From CAYJLA01 sp964371305 (GTDB lineage: Bacteria > Bacillota_I > Bacilli_A > RFN20 > CAG-826): a DNA stretch of 64,000 bases. The stretch lies in assembly GCA_964371305.1 (NCBI GenBank), contig CAYJLA010000001.1, positions 1-64,000 on the forward strand, given 5' to 3'. Numbering within the stretch: the first letter of the stretch is position 1; each line of letters opens with the position of its first letter. Both the position numbers and the translations under genes were made by a program. The notes beneath the pieces were generated by a model. The model was not told the DNA's origin, searched no databases, and was given only the letters and a program-made list of their open reading frames with translations. Positions 16,180-24,994 of the stretch are shown piece after piece.

Positions 16180-17076
16180 ATGGAAAAGTACAGTTTAACA
16201 GTTTTTGAACAAGAAGTTAAAGGACATAGATGGCTTACAAAAGACGCAACTACTAACTTAGTAATTGCAACAGGTATGACTGAAGGCAGTTACCGTTATG
16301 ATGATTTTGCTAAATACTTAAATGCTAATGGAATTAATGTTTTTTGTTTAGATCACTATGGCCAAGGTAGAAATATTTCACATAATGGAAAAGGTTTATG
16401 GCCACATGATGGTTTTAATAAATGTATCAATAATATTCATCTAAATATACTACACGCAAAAGAAAATGGTTTACCTACTATTTTAATGGGTCATTCAATG
16501 GGTTCGTTTATGGTAAGAGGTTTGATAGAAAAATATCCAGATGAAGTCGAAAAAGTTATTTTTATGGGCACTGGATTCCAACCACAATCGCTCTTATTTA
16601 TAGGTAAGACAATTGCATCATTGATAACTAGTAAAAACAATCAAGACACAAAAAGCATGTTGCTACATAATTTATCTGTAGGCTCTTATTCAAAAAAAGT
16701 AAAACGTGCAAAAACAGAGTTTGATTGGTTAAGCCACGATGAAAAACAAGTGCTTAAATACATTGAAAATGAACAATGTGGTTTCGTCCCTTCAAGAGGT
16801 TTTTACAAATGGTTCTTTAAAGGCTTATATGAAATAAATAAACCTGCAAAAATGCGATTAATTTCTAAAAAAATGAGTATTTTGCTTGTTTCTGGTGATG
16901 AAGATCCGGTTGGAAATAATGGGAAGGGACCTACAAAATTGAGTTTAATTTTGAAAGATAAATATCGTATTGATGATGTAAAAAATATCGTTTACAAAGG
17001 CATGCGTCACGAAATACTTAACGAAGTAAATAAATTGTTTGTTTACAAAGACATACTAAATTTTATTATAAAATAG
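16180..17076 (+). CDS. Alpha/beta hydrolase, monoacylglycerol-lipase type (lysophospholipase-like)
   Basis: A 298-residue alpha/beta hydrolase with the nucleophile elbow GHSMGS, an oxyanion-region LVIATGMTEGSYRYDDFAKYLN and LDHYGQGRN segments typical of monoglyceride lipases, and a late LLVSGDEDPVGNNGK (acid residue) and GMRHEILNE (catalytic His). There is no signal peptide, so it acts in the cytoplasm. It lies inside the polysaccharide locus but may serve lipid turnover. Substrate inferred from family only. Confidence 0.85.
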   Translation: MEKYSLTVFEQEVKGHRWLTKDATTNLVIATGMTEGSYRYDDFAKYLNANGINVFCLDHYGQGRNISHNGKGLWPHDGFNKCINNIHLNILHAKENGLPTILMGHSMGSFMVRGLIEKYPDEVEKVIFMGTGFQPQSLLFIGKTIASLITSKNNQDTKSMLLHNLSVGSYSKKVKRAKTEFDWLSHDEKQVLKYIENEQCGFVPSRGFYKWFFKGLYEINKPAKMRLISKKMSILLVSGDEDPVGNNGKGPTKLSLILKDKYRIDDVKNIVYKGMRHEILNEVNKLFVYKDILNFIIK

Positions 17077-17088
17077 AACTTATTATTA

Positions 17089-17094
17089 TATAAT
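17089..17094 (+). promoter_or_regulatory. -10 box, leaderless start of flippase gene
   Basis: TATAAT at 17089-17094, seven bases before the ATG at 17102. The intervening bases are A and T only, with no Shine-Dalgarno sequence. Confidence 0.6.
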
Positions 17095-17101
17095 AATTTT
17101 A

Positions 17102-18607
17102 ATGACTAAAAGTATCCGTTCACATATTGTTGTTAATCTAATAAGAACTATTACACTTACACTAGTGTCTTTTATTACATTTCCGTTTGTATGTAGAATG
17201 CTTGGAGATGAAATGATTGGTTTATATACATGGGCCAACTCGTTTGTTTATTACTTCTTAATACTTGCCAAAGTGTCTATTCCAAATATAGCAATTAGGG
17301 AGTGTGTAAAAGTTAAAGACAATAAAGAACTATTTTCGCACAAGGTTCAAGAATTCTTTTTGCTCCAATGTATTACTACACTTCTTTCTTTCGGTTTAAT
17401 GTGTTCTATAATATTTTCTGTGCCAGAACTACTTGCAAGTCATGAGATTATATTTATCTTATCAATTAATTTTTTGGTAGCAGTTTTCTCATTTGAATGG
17501 GTTTTTATTACATTAGAAAAACAAGTCTTTATTTCTCTTAGGTCAATTATTGTATTAGCGATTTCTTCATTCCTAATTTTCTTATATATTAAGTATCCTT
17601 ACCAAGTAACTACTTATGCATTATTCACGGTTTCAGTCACTGTTATGACTGTTATAGTAAATGTGATTTATCTTAGAAAATTTGTTTCATTTAAAAAAAC
17701 TATGAAATATGACTTTAAACAATACGCTAAACCTTTACTGGTATTACTAACTATATCTATTTCGTTAACTTTGTATAATGGTATAGATACTTTTGTACTA
17801 GGATTCTTAGATCCATTAAAAGCTGAAGTCGGAAGCTATTCTGTTGGTATAAAAGGTATTGAAATAATAATTACGATTATAACTTCCTTAGGAATTGTTT
17901 TCATGCCGCGCGCCAATAAATATTACGCATTGGAAAACAAATATTTTTTCAATAACTTAAATCAATATTCAATGAATATTTGCTTCTTCATAGCAATACC
18001 TGCAATTGCCACAATGATTGCACTTGCAACACCTATTACTTCTCTTATATCAGGCAGTTATGATTCTAATGCGTTTGTAAATGCTGCTCCTATTCTTATG
18101 ATTGTTTCAAGCATGATGTTGACTTATTCTATTGGAGATATCATATACACACAAATACTTTTGCCGATGAGAAAAGAAAAATATTACTTTGTGGCAATGA
18201 TAAGTGGACTAGTCCTTAATATTGGACTTAGTTTATTACTTGGTATATTAGTCTTTAGTGATAATCCTAGTCTTGGTGTAGCAATTGCAACTTGCGTAAG
18301 CGACTTTTTAGTACTAATTATTTTGTTATATGTAAGTAGAAAGTATTCAACCCAAGCGGTGTTTAATTTAAACAATCTAAAAATAGTATTAGTCGGTATT
18401 GTTATTTTTATATTTTCGTTGTTTATAACACCATATTTAATTGATAATCTTAGCTCATATTTTAGTAATTTAGAAACTACTTACTTAGTATCTATACTTA
18501 TTGTTATCGCTGTTGATTTTATATTGTATATAGTTCCATTAATAATTATGAAAGAAAAGCTTATATCTTCGTTCGTATTTAAAAAGAAGGTAGAAAATAA
18601 TGGCTAG
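17102..18607 (+). CDS. Polysaccharide flippase (Wzx/MOP superfamily)
   Basis: A 501-residue protein with about 12-14 membrane helices. The N-terminus (SIRSHIVVNLIRTITLTLVSFITFPFVCRMLGDEMIGLYTWANSFVYYF) and the mid-protein GIDTFVLGFLDPLKAEVGSYSVGIKGIEI are typical of oligosaccharide flippases that move undecaprenyl-linked repeat units across the membrane. It overlaps the ATP-grasp gene by eight bases, so the two are cotranslated. Repeat-unit specificity is unknown. Confidence 0.9.
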   Translation: MTKSIRSHIVVNLIRTITLTLVSFITFPFVCRMLGDEMIGLYTWANSFVYYFLILAKVSIPNIAIRECVKVKDNKELFSHKVQEFFLLQCITTLLSFGLMCSIIFSVPELLASHEIIFILSINFLVAVFSFEWVFITLEKQVFISLRSIIVLAISSFLIFLYIKYPYQVTTYALFTVSVTVMTVIVNVIYLRKFVSFKKTMKYDFKQYAKPLLVLLTISISLTLYNGIDTFVLGFLDPLKAEVGSYSVGIKGIEIIITIITSLGIVFMPRANKYYALENKYFFNNLNQYSMNICFFIAIPAIATMIALATPITSLISGSYDSNAFVNAAPILMIVSSMMLTYSIGDIIYTQILLPMRKEKYYFVAMISGLVLNIGLSLLLGILVFSDNPSLGVAIATCVSDFLVLIILLYVSRKYSTQAVFNLNNLKIVLVGIVIFIFSLFITPYLIDNLSSYFSNLETTYLVSILIVIAVDFILYIVPLIIMKEKLISSFVFKKKVENNG

Positions 18608-19520
18608 AAATAAAAACTTAAAAGAGAATACTTTCAAGCGAGCAATCGCTCTTTCTCTTAGGGACATCATTAAAACTATGTCACCAACACTTTATGTAAA
18701 GCTACAATATAAGTATATAACTGGGAGAAAGTTAAATTTAGAATGTCCAACCTTATATACTGAAAAATTACAATATCTAAGATTAAAGTATTACCCGTAT
18801 ACACCGATTGTTAGCATTTGCAGTGATAAATATCATGTAAGAAATTATCTTAAAAAATATGATTTAAGCGGCATTGCTATTAAATCATATGGGTTATTTC
18901 AAAACGCAAAGGATATTGATTTTAGAGAACTTCCTAATTCATTTATAATAAAATGTACTCATGGATGTGCATTTAATGTCATTGTAAAAAATAAAGTTGA
19001 CTTAAATATACCTCATGTTGTTAAACAATTGAATAAATGGCTGAAGGTCGATTATGGACGCAAAGTTGTTGAACCTCACTATTCATTAATTTCTCCACGT
19101 ATTTTAATTGAAGAATTACTTGAAGAACCTGGTCAAATTTCACCTATCGAATATAAAATACATGTGTTCAATGGTGTTGCTAAATATTTATATGTAGTCA
19201 CCTCTAGAGGTAAGGAAATTAAATACAACAACTATTATATAGATTGGAAACCTTTTGGTGGAGCGCAGTTTAATGGTTGGAGCAGTTCATCAGAAAATAT
19301 TACCCCTCCAGATAATTATTTAGAAATGGTAAAAATTGCCGAAACTCTTGGCAAAGAATTTCCATTTGTAAGAGTTGATTTATTTTCTATTGAAGGAAAA
19401 ATATACTTAAATGAATTAACTTTTACACCAGCAAAAGGTACTTTAATATTTGATGATCCAAGTGTTGATTACGAAATAGGTGAATGGTTAAAACTACCTG
19501 CACCACTTAATTCCAAGTAG
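18600..19520 (+). CDS. TupA-like ATP-grasp protein
   Basis: A 306-residue protein of the TupA-like ATP-grasp family. Recognisable stretches are TLYTEKLQYLRLKYYPYTPIVSICSDKYHVRNYL, LPNSFIIKCTHGCAFNVIV, IEELLEEPGQISPIEYKIHVFNGV and FPFVRVDLFSIEGKIYLNELTFTPAKG with the metal-binding acid pair. Relatives in capsule and teichuronopeptide loci are thought to ligate amino acids or similar groups to polysaccharides. Tight coupling to the flippase gene fits modification of a polysaccharide precursor. Its 3' end overlaps the convergent lipoprotein gene by 14 bases. Confidence 0.85.
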   Translation: MARNKNLKENTFKRAIALSLRDIIKTMSPTLYVKLQYKYITGRKLNLECPTLYTEKLQYLRLKYYPYTPIVSICSDKYHVRNYLKKYDLSGIAIKSYGLFQNAKDIDFRELPNSFIIKCTHGCAFNVIVKNKVDLNIPHVVKQLNKWLKVDYGRKVVEPHYSLISPRILIEELLEEPGQISPIEYKIHVFNGVAKYLYVVTSRGKEIKYNNYYIDWKPFGGAQFNGWSSSSENITPPDNYLEMVKIAETLGKEFPFVRVDLFSIEGKIYLNELTFTPAKGTLIFDDPSVDYEIGEWLKLPAPLNSK

Positions 19521-20334
19521 AATCCGGAAACAATACTTCATGAACCATTAAAGCGAATTGTGTTGAAGAGTCATTTGCAACTACTTCGTCATAAACTAAA
19601 TCATACTCAATGCTCATTCCAACATATCCATTTGCATGATTTGAACCAAAGTTGACGCTATTGGCACCTGTAAAATATAACCCGTATAAACTAACATAAC
19701 TTCCTGATGAATCGACATATATATCAATGTCATTGAAATTAAACTGATCACCAGTATATTTATCATTATTGTAGTCGTATTTGTACAATACTACACTCAT
19801 ATTAATTTGAGATACTCTTGGTGTATTAATTTCATGATTACTTCCACCTCTTATAGAAATAGCCATGTATTTTGCACTAGTTATCGTTTTAGGAAACAAC
19901 ATGCTCATACCAGATTCCTTTAGTTGCATTCTTGATTTAGCGTAGTGTCCTTGACAATCCACTCTTCCATCGAAAAGTCTGGAAGTATATCCATATGACA
20001 TTTCACTTACTGTATCATTTAAAGCATTAGAGTATCCGAAGTCAACACCATCGCCAGTTGCCTTATTAGGGCTTATACCTGGATATTTAAGTTCGCCATA
20101 ATCACTTGGCCTATAATTATTTTGATCTCTATTCCACAACATCATATTGTCATTGCTCAGTGTAGTATTTGTAAATATTTCACTTTTATCTTTGATGTCT
20201 TTATTCCATTCAGTGTAATAATTCAAACTAAAGTCACCGGTATCATATGCACCTGCTTCGTATAAGTCGCCAACACCACCACATGAAACTAAAAGTACTA
20301 CAAGTGGTAAAATCATAAATTGTTTTTTATTCAT
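19507..20334 (-). CDS. Lipoprotein of the polysaccharide locus, unknown
   Basis: About 275 residues with a lipoprotein signal (MNKKQFMILPLVVLLVSCGG; lipobox LVSC). The mature part is rich in Tyr, Asn, Asp and Ser and looks like a secreted beta-sandwich (KYMAISIRGGSNHEINTPRVSQINMSVVLYKYD, DIDIYVDSSGSYVSLYGLYFTG), which suggests a carbohydrate-binding type fold without proving it. The ATG at 20334 is preferred over in-frame starts upstream because the AGGAGG site is nine bases before it. It overlaps the polymerase gene by eight bases and is probably cotranscribed with it. Confidence 0.6.
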   Translation of the reverse strand: MNKKQFMILPLVVLLVSCGGVGDLYEAGAYDTGDFSLNYYTEWNKDIKDKSEIFTNTTLSNDNMMLWNRDQNNYRPSDYGELKYPGISPNKATGDGVDFGYSNALNDTVSEMSYGYTSRLFDGRVDCQGHYAKSRMQLKESGMSMLFPKTITSAKYMAISIRGGSNHEINTPRVSQINMSVVLYKYDYNNDKYTGDQFNFNDIDIYVDSSGSYVSLYGLYFTGANSVNFGSNHANGYVGMSIEYDLVYDEVVANDSSTQFALMVHEVLFPDSTWN

Positions 20335-21769
20335 TTTCATTACCCTCCTCTTCAACATCTCTTGTATATAATTCATTTATTTCCTTTATTTCTGCTAAAG
20401 CTTTTTCTTCATTTATAAATGGATAAAATGTAAGTCCTGATATTACCATTGCAATAATAAATGGTGATGTAGTTAAGAAACTAACATAAAAAGATTCATT
20501 ATGAATATATGGATATTCTTCATACTTAAAGTTACCTGCAAAAAATACAGTTAATAGAATTGAAATATATGTCACTTTAACATACATTGGATGATCTGAT
20601 TTTCTTAAATAATGAACACTATTAATCATCATAATTACAACAAATGAAGCCATTGCTAAAAATGCAAATAAACCACCTTCATAAGCAATGTCGAATATAA
20701 ATGATCCTGATGCAAGAGAAGAAAGTGTATAACTTGTTCCGTTTAAAGCATTAAATGATGTTAATGATTCAGCAGTTACACCAAAGAAAAATTCTGGTCT
20801 TGTCATAATAAATATTGAGTCGTTAAATGGTCTTGTAAAGTTAGATGTATTGAATATTCTATTAATTAAACTATTAGAACTAAATAAATCAACGATTCCA
20901 GGAACATCCATAGCATTTAATGTAAAGATTAGAAAACCAACAGCAAATAGTCCTACTCCAACATAAGCTGAATACTTCAATATTTTCATTGCTAAAGGCT
21001 TGCGAGGATAAAACTTAATTAAAAGGGCAACAATAGCAACAGGTACAAACATAAGTAGAGACTCTAAATTAGGAATAAGTAACAACGACAATAAACCTAA
21101 AATGCCAAGACCTAAGAAGATCATAAACATGTTTCTATTTTCTTTATAATCGATAAATAGTAAAGCAAATATACTACAAGATAAAACACTTGAAAATACT
21201 CCTAAATATCCTAAATCCATATCTTGGAATTCTAAACCAATAAGATTTCTATTTTGAACATAAATTGGATAAGCGAACCCTTCATAGAAATAATGCATTC
21301 CGTCATTTAAGTATGCATAAAGTGGCCCGTATGAAATGATTGTATATCCAAATGAAATCAAAACAAACAAACCTATTCCACCAAATATAACATATAGTAA
21401 AGTTGAGTGTTTTAGATCATTGGTTTTACTAACCAAATAACCAAGTAAATAACACCCAATCCCACCCGCAATAAATGAAAAACTACCTAAAATATCATAT
21501 ATTTGCAAGGTAAATTGACTAAAAGCCACTAAAACTGAATATAAAAATAATGGTATGACTGTTATTAGTAACGATAGCCTTTGCTCCTTTTTAACAAATA
21601 CAATTGCATAAGGAATCAATGCAAAAGTTAGTAACAAACCAACGATTGTAAATATAGAATTCACATTACCTAAATTGAATCCAATAAACGCCATTAACTC
21701 CAAAAATAAGAAGATGAATAATCTTTCATACTTCCTACAATAATTTAATAAACTTTTTTCATTTCCCAT
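20327..21769 (-). CDS. O-antigen polymerase/ligase-like membrane protein (Wzy-type)
   Basis: A 480-residue protein with about twelve membrane helices and a large loop in the second half (SNSLINRIFNTSNFTRPFNDSIFIMTRPEFFFGVTAESLTSFNALNGTSYTLSSLASGS), the layout of Wzy polymerases and O-antigen ligases. Together with the flippase it supplies the export and polymerisation steps. The start at 21769 is an ATG overlapping the previous stop (TAATG); a TTG two codons upstream is less likely. Wzy proteins share little sequence, so the call rests on topology and location. Confidence 0.7.
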   Translation of the reverse strand: MGNEKSLLNYCRKYERLFIFLFLELMAFIGFNLGNVNSIFTIVGLLLTFALIPYAIVFVKKEQRLSLLITVIPLFLYSVLVAFSQFTLQIYDILGSFSFIAGGIGCYLLGYLVSKTNDLKHSTLLYVIFGGIGLFVLISFGYTIISYGPLYAYLNDGMHYFYEGFAYPIYVQNRNLIGLEFQDMDLGYLGVFSSVLSCSIFALLFIDYKENRNMFMIFLGLGILGLLSLLLIPNLESLLMFVPVAIVALLIKFYPRKPLAMKILKYSAYVGVGLFAVGFLIFTLNAMDVPGIVDLFSSNSLINRIFNTSNFTRPFNDSIFIMTRPEFFFGVTAESLTSFNALNGTSYTLSSLASGSFIFDIAYEGGLFAFLAMASFVVIMMINSVHYLRKSDHPMYVKVTYISILLTVFFAGNFKYEEYPYIHNESFYVSFLTTSPFIIAMVISGLTFYPFINEEKALAEIKEINELYTRDVEEEGNENE

Positions 21770-22704
21770 TACCAATACGCTCCATTCTCTATACCTTCTT
21801 TATGAAAGGGTATTTTATCAGGTCTAGACCAATGCTCATTTACGTGTTTTGCAACATGATCTCTTTCTTCCCAACGTTTACCCATTAAACCAAATAATGT
21901 TTGAGTCGCTCCACCAGTTTGTATGCCTATTTTGCCTTTTTCTTTTGCATACATAGCAAGTAACATTCCATAACTTCCTGCGCCAACTAACATAACATCA
22001 AATGAAATTTTATCGATTTTATTCTTCATAAATTGTAAAGCTTCAAACCAACTTTCAAATCTTTCATCAACTTCATAACCAATTGTTTGTACTGCTTCAA
22101 GCACAGTTAACTTAAACTCTGGCAAAACTTTATCTGTGTTTTCAAACAACAATTCTCTTTTTTTGTATTGCTTTGAAATTTGTTTAGCAAACGGTGATAT
22201 CACTAATACTTTTTTATCTTTTAATAATTCTACCCAGTCACCCATAAGAGGTTCCAAAGCATAATTATTAACAATCTTTGGTTTATTTGTATACTTATCC
22301 GCGAAATATTCTTCCATGTGTAAACCACTTATGCCGAGTATGTCAATACTTTTAAGCTTACCTAAACATAACTTTGAATATTTGTCTAAAGTAGTTAAAT
22401 CAGTTGGAAAAACACCTGCATTATTTTTTATTGAATAAGTAACTGAATCTTTATAATGTCTTCTAAATCCATATTCAATCTTTTCATAATTATTCCAGCA
22501 TGAAAGCTCTACCGCTCCAAATCTAACAGCACAAAACGGTTTTCCTCTGCGAAGTGCATCTTTAATAATATGATTGCTACTTTCAAGAGTAATGTGCTCT
22601 TCTTTACCGAACTTTGTAATATCTTTTTTCTTTTTAAAAAGTTTCCACATCAAAACACTTTTACTACTTTCTAAAAAATATCTGTAATAATCTCTCTTTG
22701 TCAT
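21769..22704 (-). CDS. GT-D fold glycosyltransferase (DUF1792-like)
   Basis: About 311 residues. Diagnostic segments are KPFCAVRFGAVELSCW near the N-terminus, a central KKVLVISPFAKQI, and VMLVGAGSYGMLLAMYAKEKGKIGIQTGGATQTLFGLMGKRW, as in DUF1792/GT-D enzymes such as streptococcal dGT1, which add a sugar to surface glycans. The ATG at 22704 is preferred over an in-frame start 45 bases upstream because the TATAAT box lies between them. First gene of the minus-strand trio that includes the polymerase and lipoprotein. Confidence 0.75.
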   Translation of the reverse strand: MTKRDYYRYFLESSKSVLMWKLFKKKKDITKFGKEEHITLESSNHIIKDALRRGKPFCAVRFGAVELSCWNNYEKIEYGFRRHYKDSVTYSIKNNAGVFPTDLTTLDKYSKLCLGKLKSIDILGISGLHMEEYFADKYTNKPKIVNNYALEPLMGDWVELLKDKKVLVISPFAKQISKQYKKRELLFENTDKVLPEFKLTVLEAVQTIGYEVDERFESWFEALQFMKNKIDKISFDVMLVGAGSYGMLLAMYAKEKGKIGIQTGGATQTLFGLMGKRWEERDHVAKHVNEHWSRPDKIPFHKEGIENGAYW

Positions 22705-22713
22705 TGCATTATT

Positions 22714-22719
22714 ATTATA
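22714..22719 (-). promoter_or_regulatory. -10 box of the GT-D/polymerase/lipoprotein operon
   Basis: TATAAT on the minus strand at 22719-22714, nine bases before the ATG at 22704. The predicted leader is about three bases. Confidence 0.55.
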
Positions 22720-22855
22720 TAATAAATAGCTTGATATTAAAAGGAGCAAAACCTACGTTAAATAGTACAAGTATATATCGTAATGATTAGAAAAAACAAA
22801 TTGTTGATTAATTATTATATAATATATATAATTTACTAGAATGGAGATTTAAATT

Positions 22856-23341
22856 ATGAATAAATTATTTAACTTAAACATTGTTATCGCGGGTCTTGGA
22901 ATTATTTGTTTAATTTTATTTTTAACACCAGCTTTTAGCATTAACACAGCAAACGACGTTCAAATCGGCATGATCAATGGATTTGAAGCTGCTTTTGGTA
23001 CTACACCTACATTAACTGATTGGGCAGGTAGTGAACTCACTATTGTTGCTTCAGGCGGGTTAATGACTGGTATTATTATCTTAATCGTCTCAATCGTATT
23101 AGCTGCTGTAAAACCTTTATTTAAAGGATTAGGTTTCCTTGCAGGTTTAGGTTTTATCACTAGTGCTATTTTATTATTTGTCGGTACTGATATCTTAAAA
23201 GCAAGCAATTATAATGCTGGCGTTTCCCCTTCTTCTGTTTTCTTTGAATTACAAGGATGGCCAATTGCAATCGGCGTTATTCTTTGTGTTGTAGGCGCAA
23301 TTGCTATTATTGATACATTATTATCATTTAGTAAAAAATAA
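22856..23341 (+). CDS. Four-helix membrane protein, unknown (paralogue at 12131)
   Basis: A 161-residue protein with four membrane helices (about residues 8-28, 66-86, 92-110 and 134-156) and a short polar loop after the first helix. Similar in size and topology to the protein at 12131-12592. A GGAG site precedes the ATG and an intrinsic terminator follows the stop, so it is a single-gene transcript. No family recognised. Confidence 0.6.
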   Translation: MNKLFNLNIVIAGLGIICLILFLTPAFSINTANDVQIGMINGFEAAFGTTPTLTDWAGSELTIVASGGLMTGIIILIVSIVLAAVKPLFKGLGFLAGLGFITSAILLFVGTDILKASNYNAGVSPSSVFFELQGWPIAIGVILCVVGAIAIIDTLLSFSKK

Positions 23342-23363
23342 GTATAAACATTATTAAAATTAG

Positions 23364-23387
23364 GCTCACATTTATGTGAGCTTTTTT
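23364..23387 (+). terminator. Intrinsic terminator
   Basis: A perfect 7-bp stem, GCTCACA/TGTGAGC, with a TTTA loop and six T. The nrdG -10 box (TATAAT, 23389-23394) begins directly after the T run. Confidence 0.85.
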
Positions 23388-23410
23388 ATATAATAATATT
23401 AGGTATAAAA

Positions 23411-24097
23411 ATGAAAATTGTTGGCTTAGAAAAGTTATCTTTAGTAGATTATGATGAAAACATATCATGCACTATTTTTTTGCAAGGATGTAATTTTAGG
23501 TGCGGTTTTTGTCATAATAAATCGCTTGTTATAGGAGATAACAAGGAAATGCCTCAAGAAGAAATATTTGAATACTTGAATTCTAGAAAAGGAATACTTG
23601 ATGCAGTTGTTATTACAGGTGGAGAACCAACACTCAATGAACAACTTATTGATTTAATAAGTAAAATAAAAAGTCTAGGATTTAAAGTTAAACTCGATAC
23701 AAACGGCACTAACCCTACTCAATTAAAGCAACTTATCAATCTAAACTTAATTGATTATGTTGCCATGGATATTAAATCTTCTTTAGATAACTATACTAAT
23801 GTAACAAAATGTAGTAAAAATCTTATCCCAGCTGTTGAAGAATCTATTAACATATTAATTAACTCAAACATCGAAAGTGAGTTTAGAACTACTTTGCTTG
23901 CAGAAATACATGATATTAATGAAATTAAACAAATTGCAAAAACAATACAAGGATGCAATAAATATAGACTACAAAAATATATTGATAGTGAGCACTGTAT
24001 AGAAAATATATTTACACCCGTAGATAAAGAAAAAGCCCTTCTATTTAAAGAAGAGCTATTAAAGTCTTTAAAAGATGTTGATTTAAGAAGTTATTAA
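23411..24097 (+). CDS. nrdG: Anaerobic ribonucleotide reductase activating protein
   Basis: A 228-residue radical SAM enzyme with the 4Fe-4S motif Cys27-x3-Cys31-x2-Cys34 (GCNFRCGFCHN), an ITGGEPTLN SAM-binding stretch and KLDTNGT and VAMDIKSS strands. It generates the glycyl radical on NrdD, encoded convergently just beyond. A TATAAT box at 23389-23394 gives a leader of about ten bases with AGG at its very start. Its 3' end overlaps trxB by four bases. Similar activases of other glycyl radical enzymes exist, but the neighbouring nrdD settles the assignment. Confidence 0.9.
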   Translation: MKIVGLEKLSLVDYDENISCTIFLQGCNFRCGFCHNKSLVIGDNKEMPQEEIFEYLNSRKGILDAVVITGGEPTLNEQLIDLISKIKSLGFKVKLDTNGTNPTQLKQLINLNLIDYVAMDIKSSLDNYTNVTKCSKNLIPAVEESINILINSNIESEFRTTLLAEIHDINEIKQIAKTIQGCNKYRLQKYIDSEHCIENIFTPVDKEKALLFKEELLKSLKDVDLRSY

Positions 24098-24993
24098 CCT
24101 AATTTAGATATCTCAAATGCAGCAATAGCACCATCATTTTGAGCAGTTATAACTTGTCTTAAGTCTTTTACTCTTGTATCGCCAACAGCGTACAATCCCT
24201 CTGTTTTTGTCCTCATTTTTTCATCAGTAACAATATAGCCATGATCTAATTCTACTAATTTAGAAAATATTTCATTGTTTGGTATTTGTCCAATTGCTAT
24301 AAAAGCTGCTTTTGAAGGTATAGTAATTTCTTTTTTTGTTTTAATATCTTCTAAAACTACCGACTCAATGTTATTTGGTTTACCGTTTAATCCTTTAAGT
24401 GATACAAACTTATGAATTTTAATGTTTTCAATTTTAGCGATTCTTTGTTTTAAAATTTCCTCACCAAAGAATTCATCTCCAAGTATACATAAATTTACTT
24501 TTGTGCATATTTGCGCAAGTATAATGGCGTATTGCATAGCACTATTTCCATCGCCAACAAGTGTAACTTCTTCGCCTTTGAAAAAGTGTCCATCACATAC
24601 AGCACAATAATATATTCCTTTGCCAACAAATTCTTCTTCGTTAGCTATGTTGATCTTTCTATTTTCAACGCCATTAGCAATTACGACATTTTTTGCTTCA
24701 TAGTTGTCGTAAATAGTTTCAATTTTAAATATATCACCATCTTTAGTAATTGATTTAACTTCATCTACATCAAATTCAACACCCCAATCAATAAGTTGTT
24801 GGAAACTTTGCTTTGCAAATTCATCACCTGCAATTTCTTTGATGCTTGGAATGTTTTCAACTTTTGGTGAACTAGCAATTTGTCCACCTACTGCTTTTTT
24901 CTCTAGCATCATTACTGTTTTTTCACTTCTTAATAAGTTCAAAGCAGCTGACATTCCTGAAGGGCCAGAGCCAATCACGATTACATCAAACAT
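24094..24993 (-). CDS. trxB: Thioredoxin reductase
   Basis: A 299-residue flavoprotein with the FAD motif VIGSGPSGMSAA at the N-terminus, the redox pair Cys130-Ala-Val-Cys133, the NADPH motif VGDGNSAMQYA (canonical GGGxSA replaced by GDGNSA) and the C-terminal FAD segment GLYAVGDTR. It moves electrons from NADPH to thioredoxin or NrdH-like redoxins. It begins one base after the nrdD stop, so it is cotranscribed with the NrdD-redoxin fusion and is the obvious electron donor for it. Confidence 0.93.
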   Translation of the reverse strand: MFDVIVIGSGPSGMSAALNLLRSEKTVMMLEKKAVGGQIASSPKVENIPSIKEIAGDEFAKQSFQQLIDWGVEFDVDEVKSITKDGDIFKIETIYDNYEAKNVVIANGVENRKINIANEEEFVGKGIYYCAVCDGHFFKGEEVTLVGDGNSAMQYAIILAQICTKVNLCILGDEFFGEEILKQRIAKIENIKIHKFVSLKGLNGKPNNIESVVLEDIKTKKEITIPSKAAFIAIGQIPNNEIFSKLVELDHGYIVTDEKMRTKTEGLYAVGDTRVKDLRQVITAQNDGAIAAFEISKLG

Positions 24994-24994
24994 T

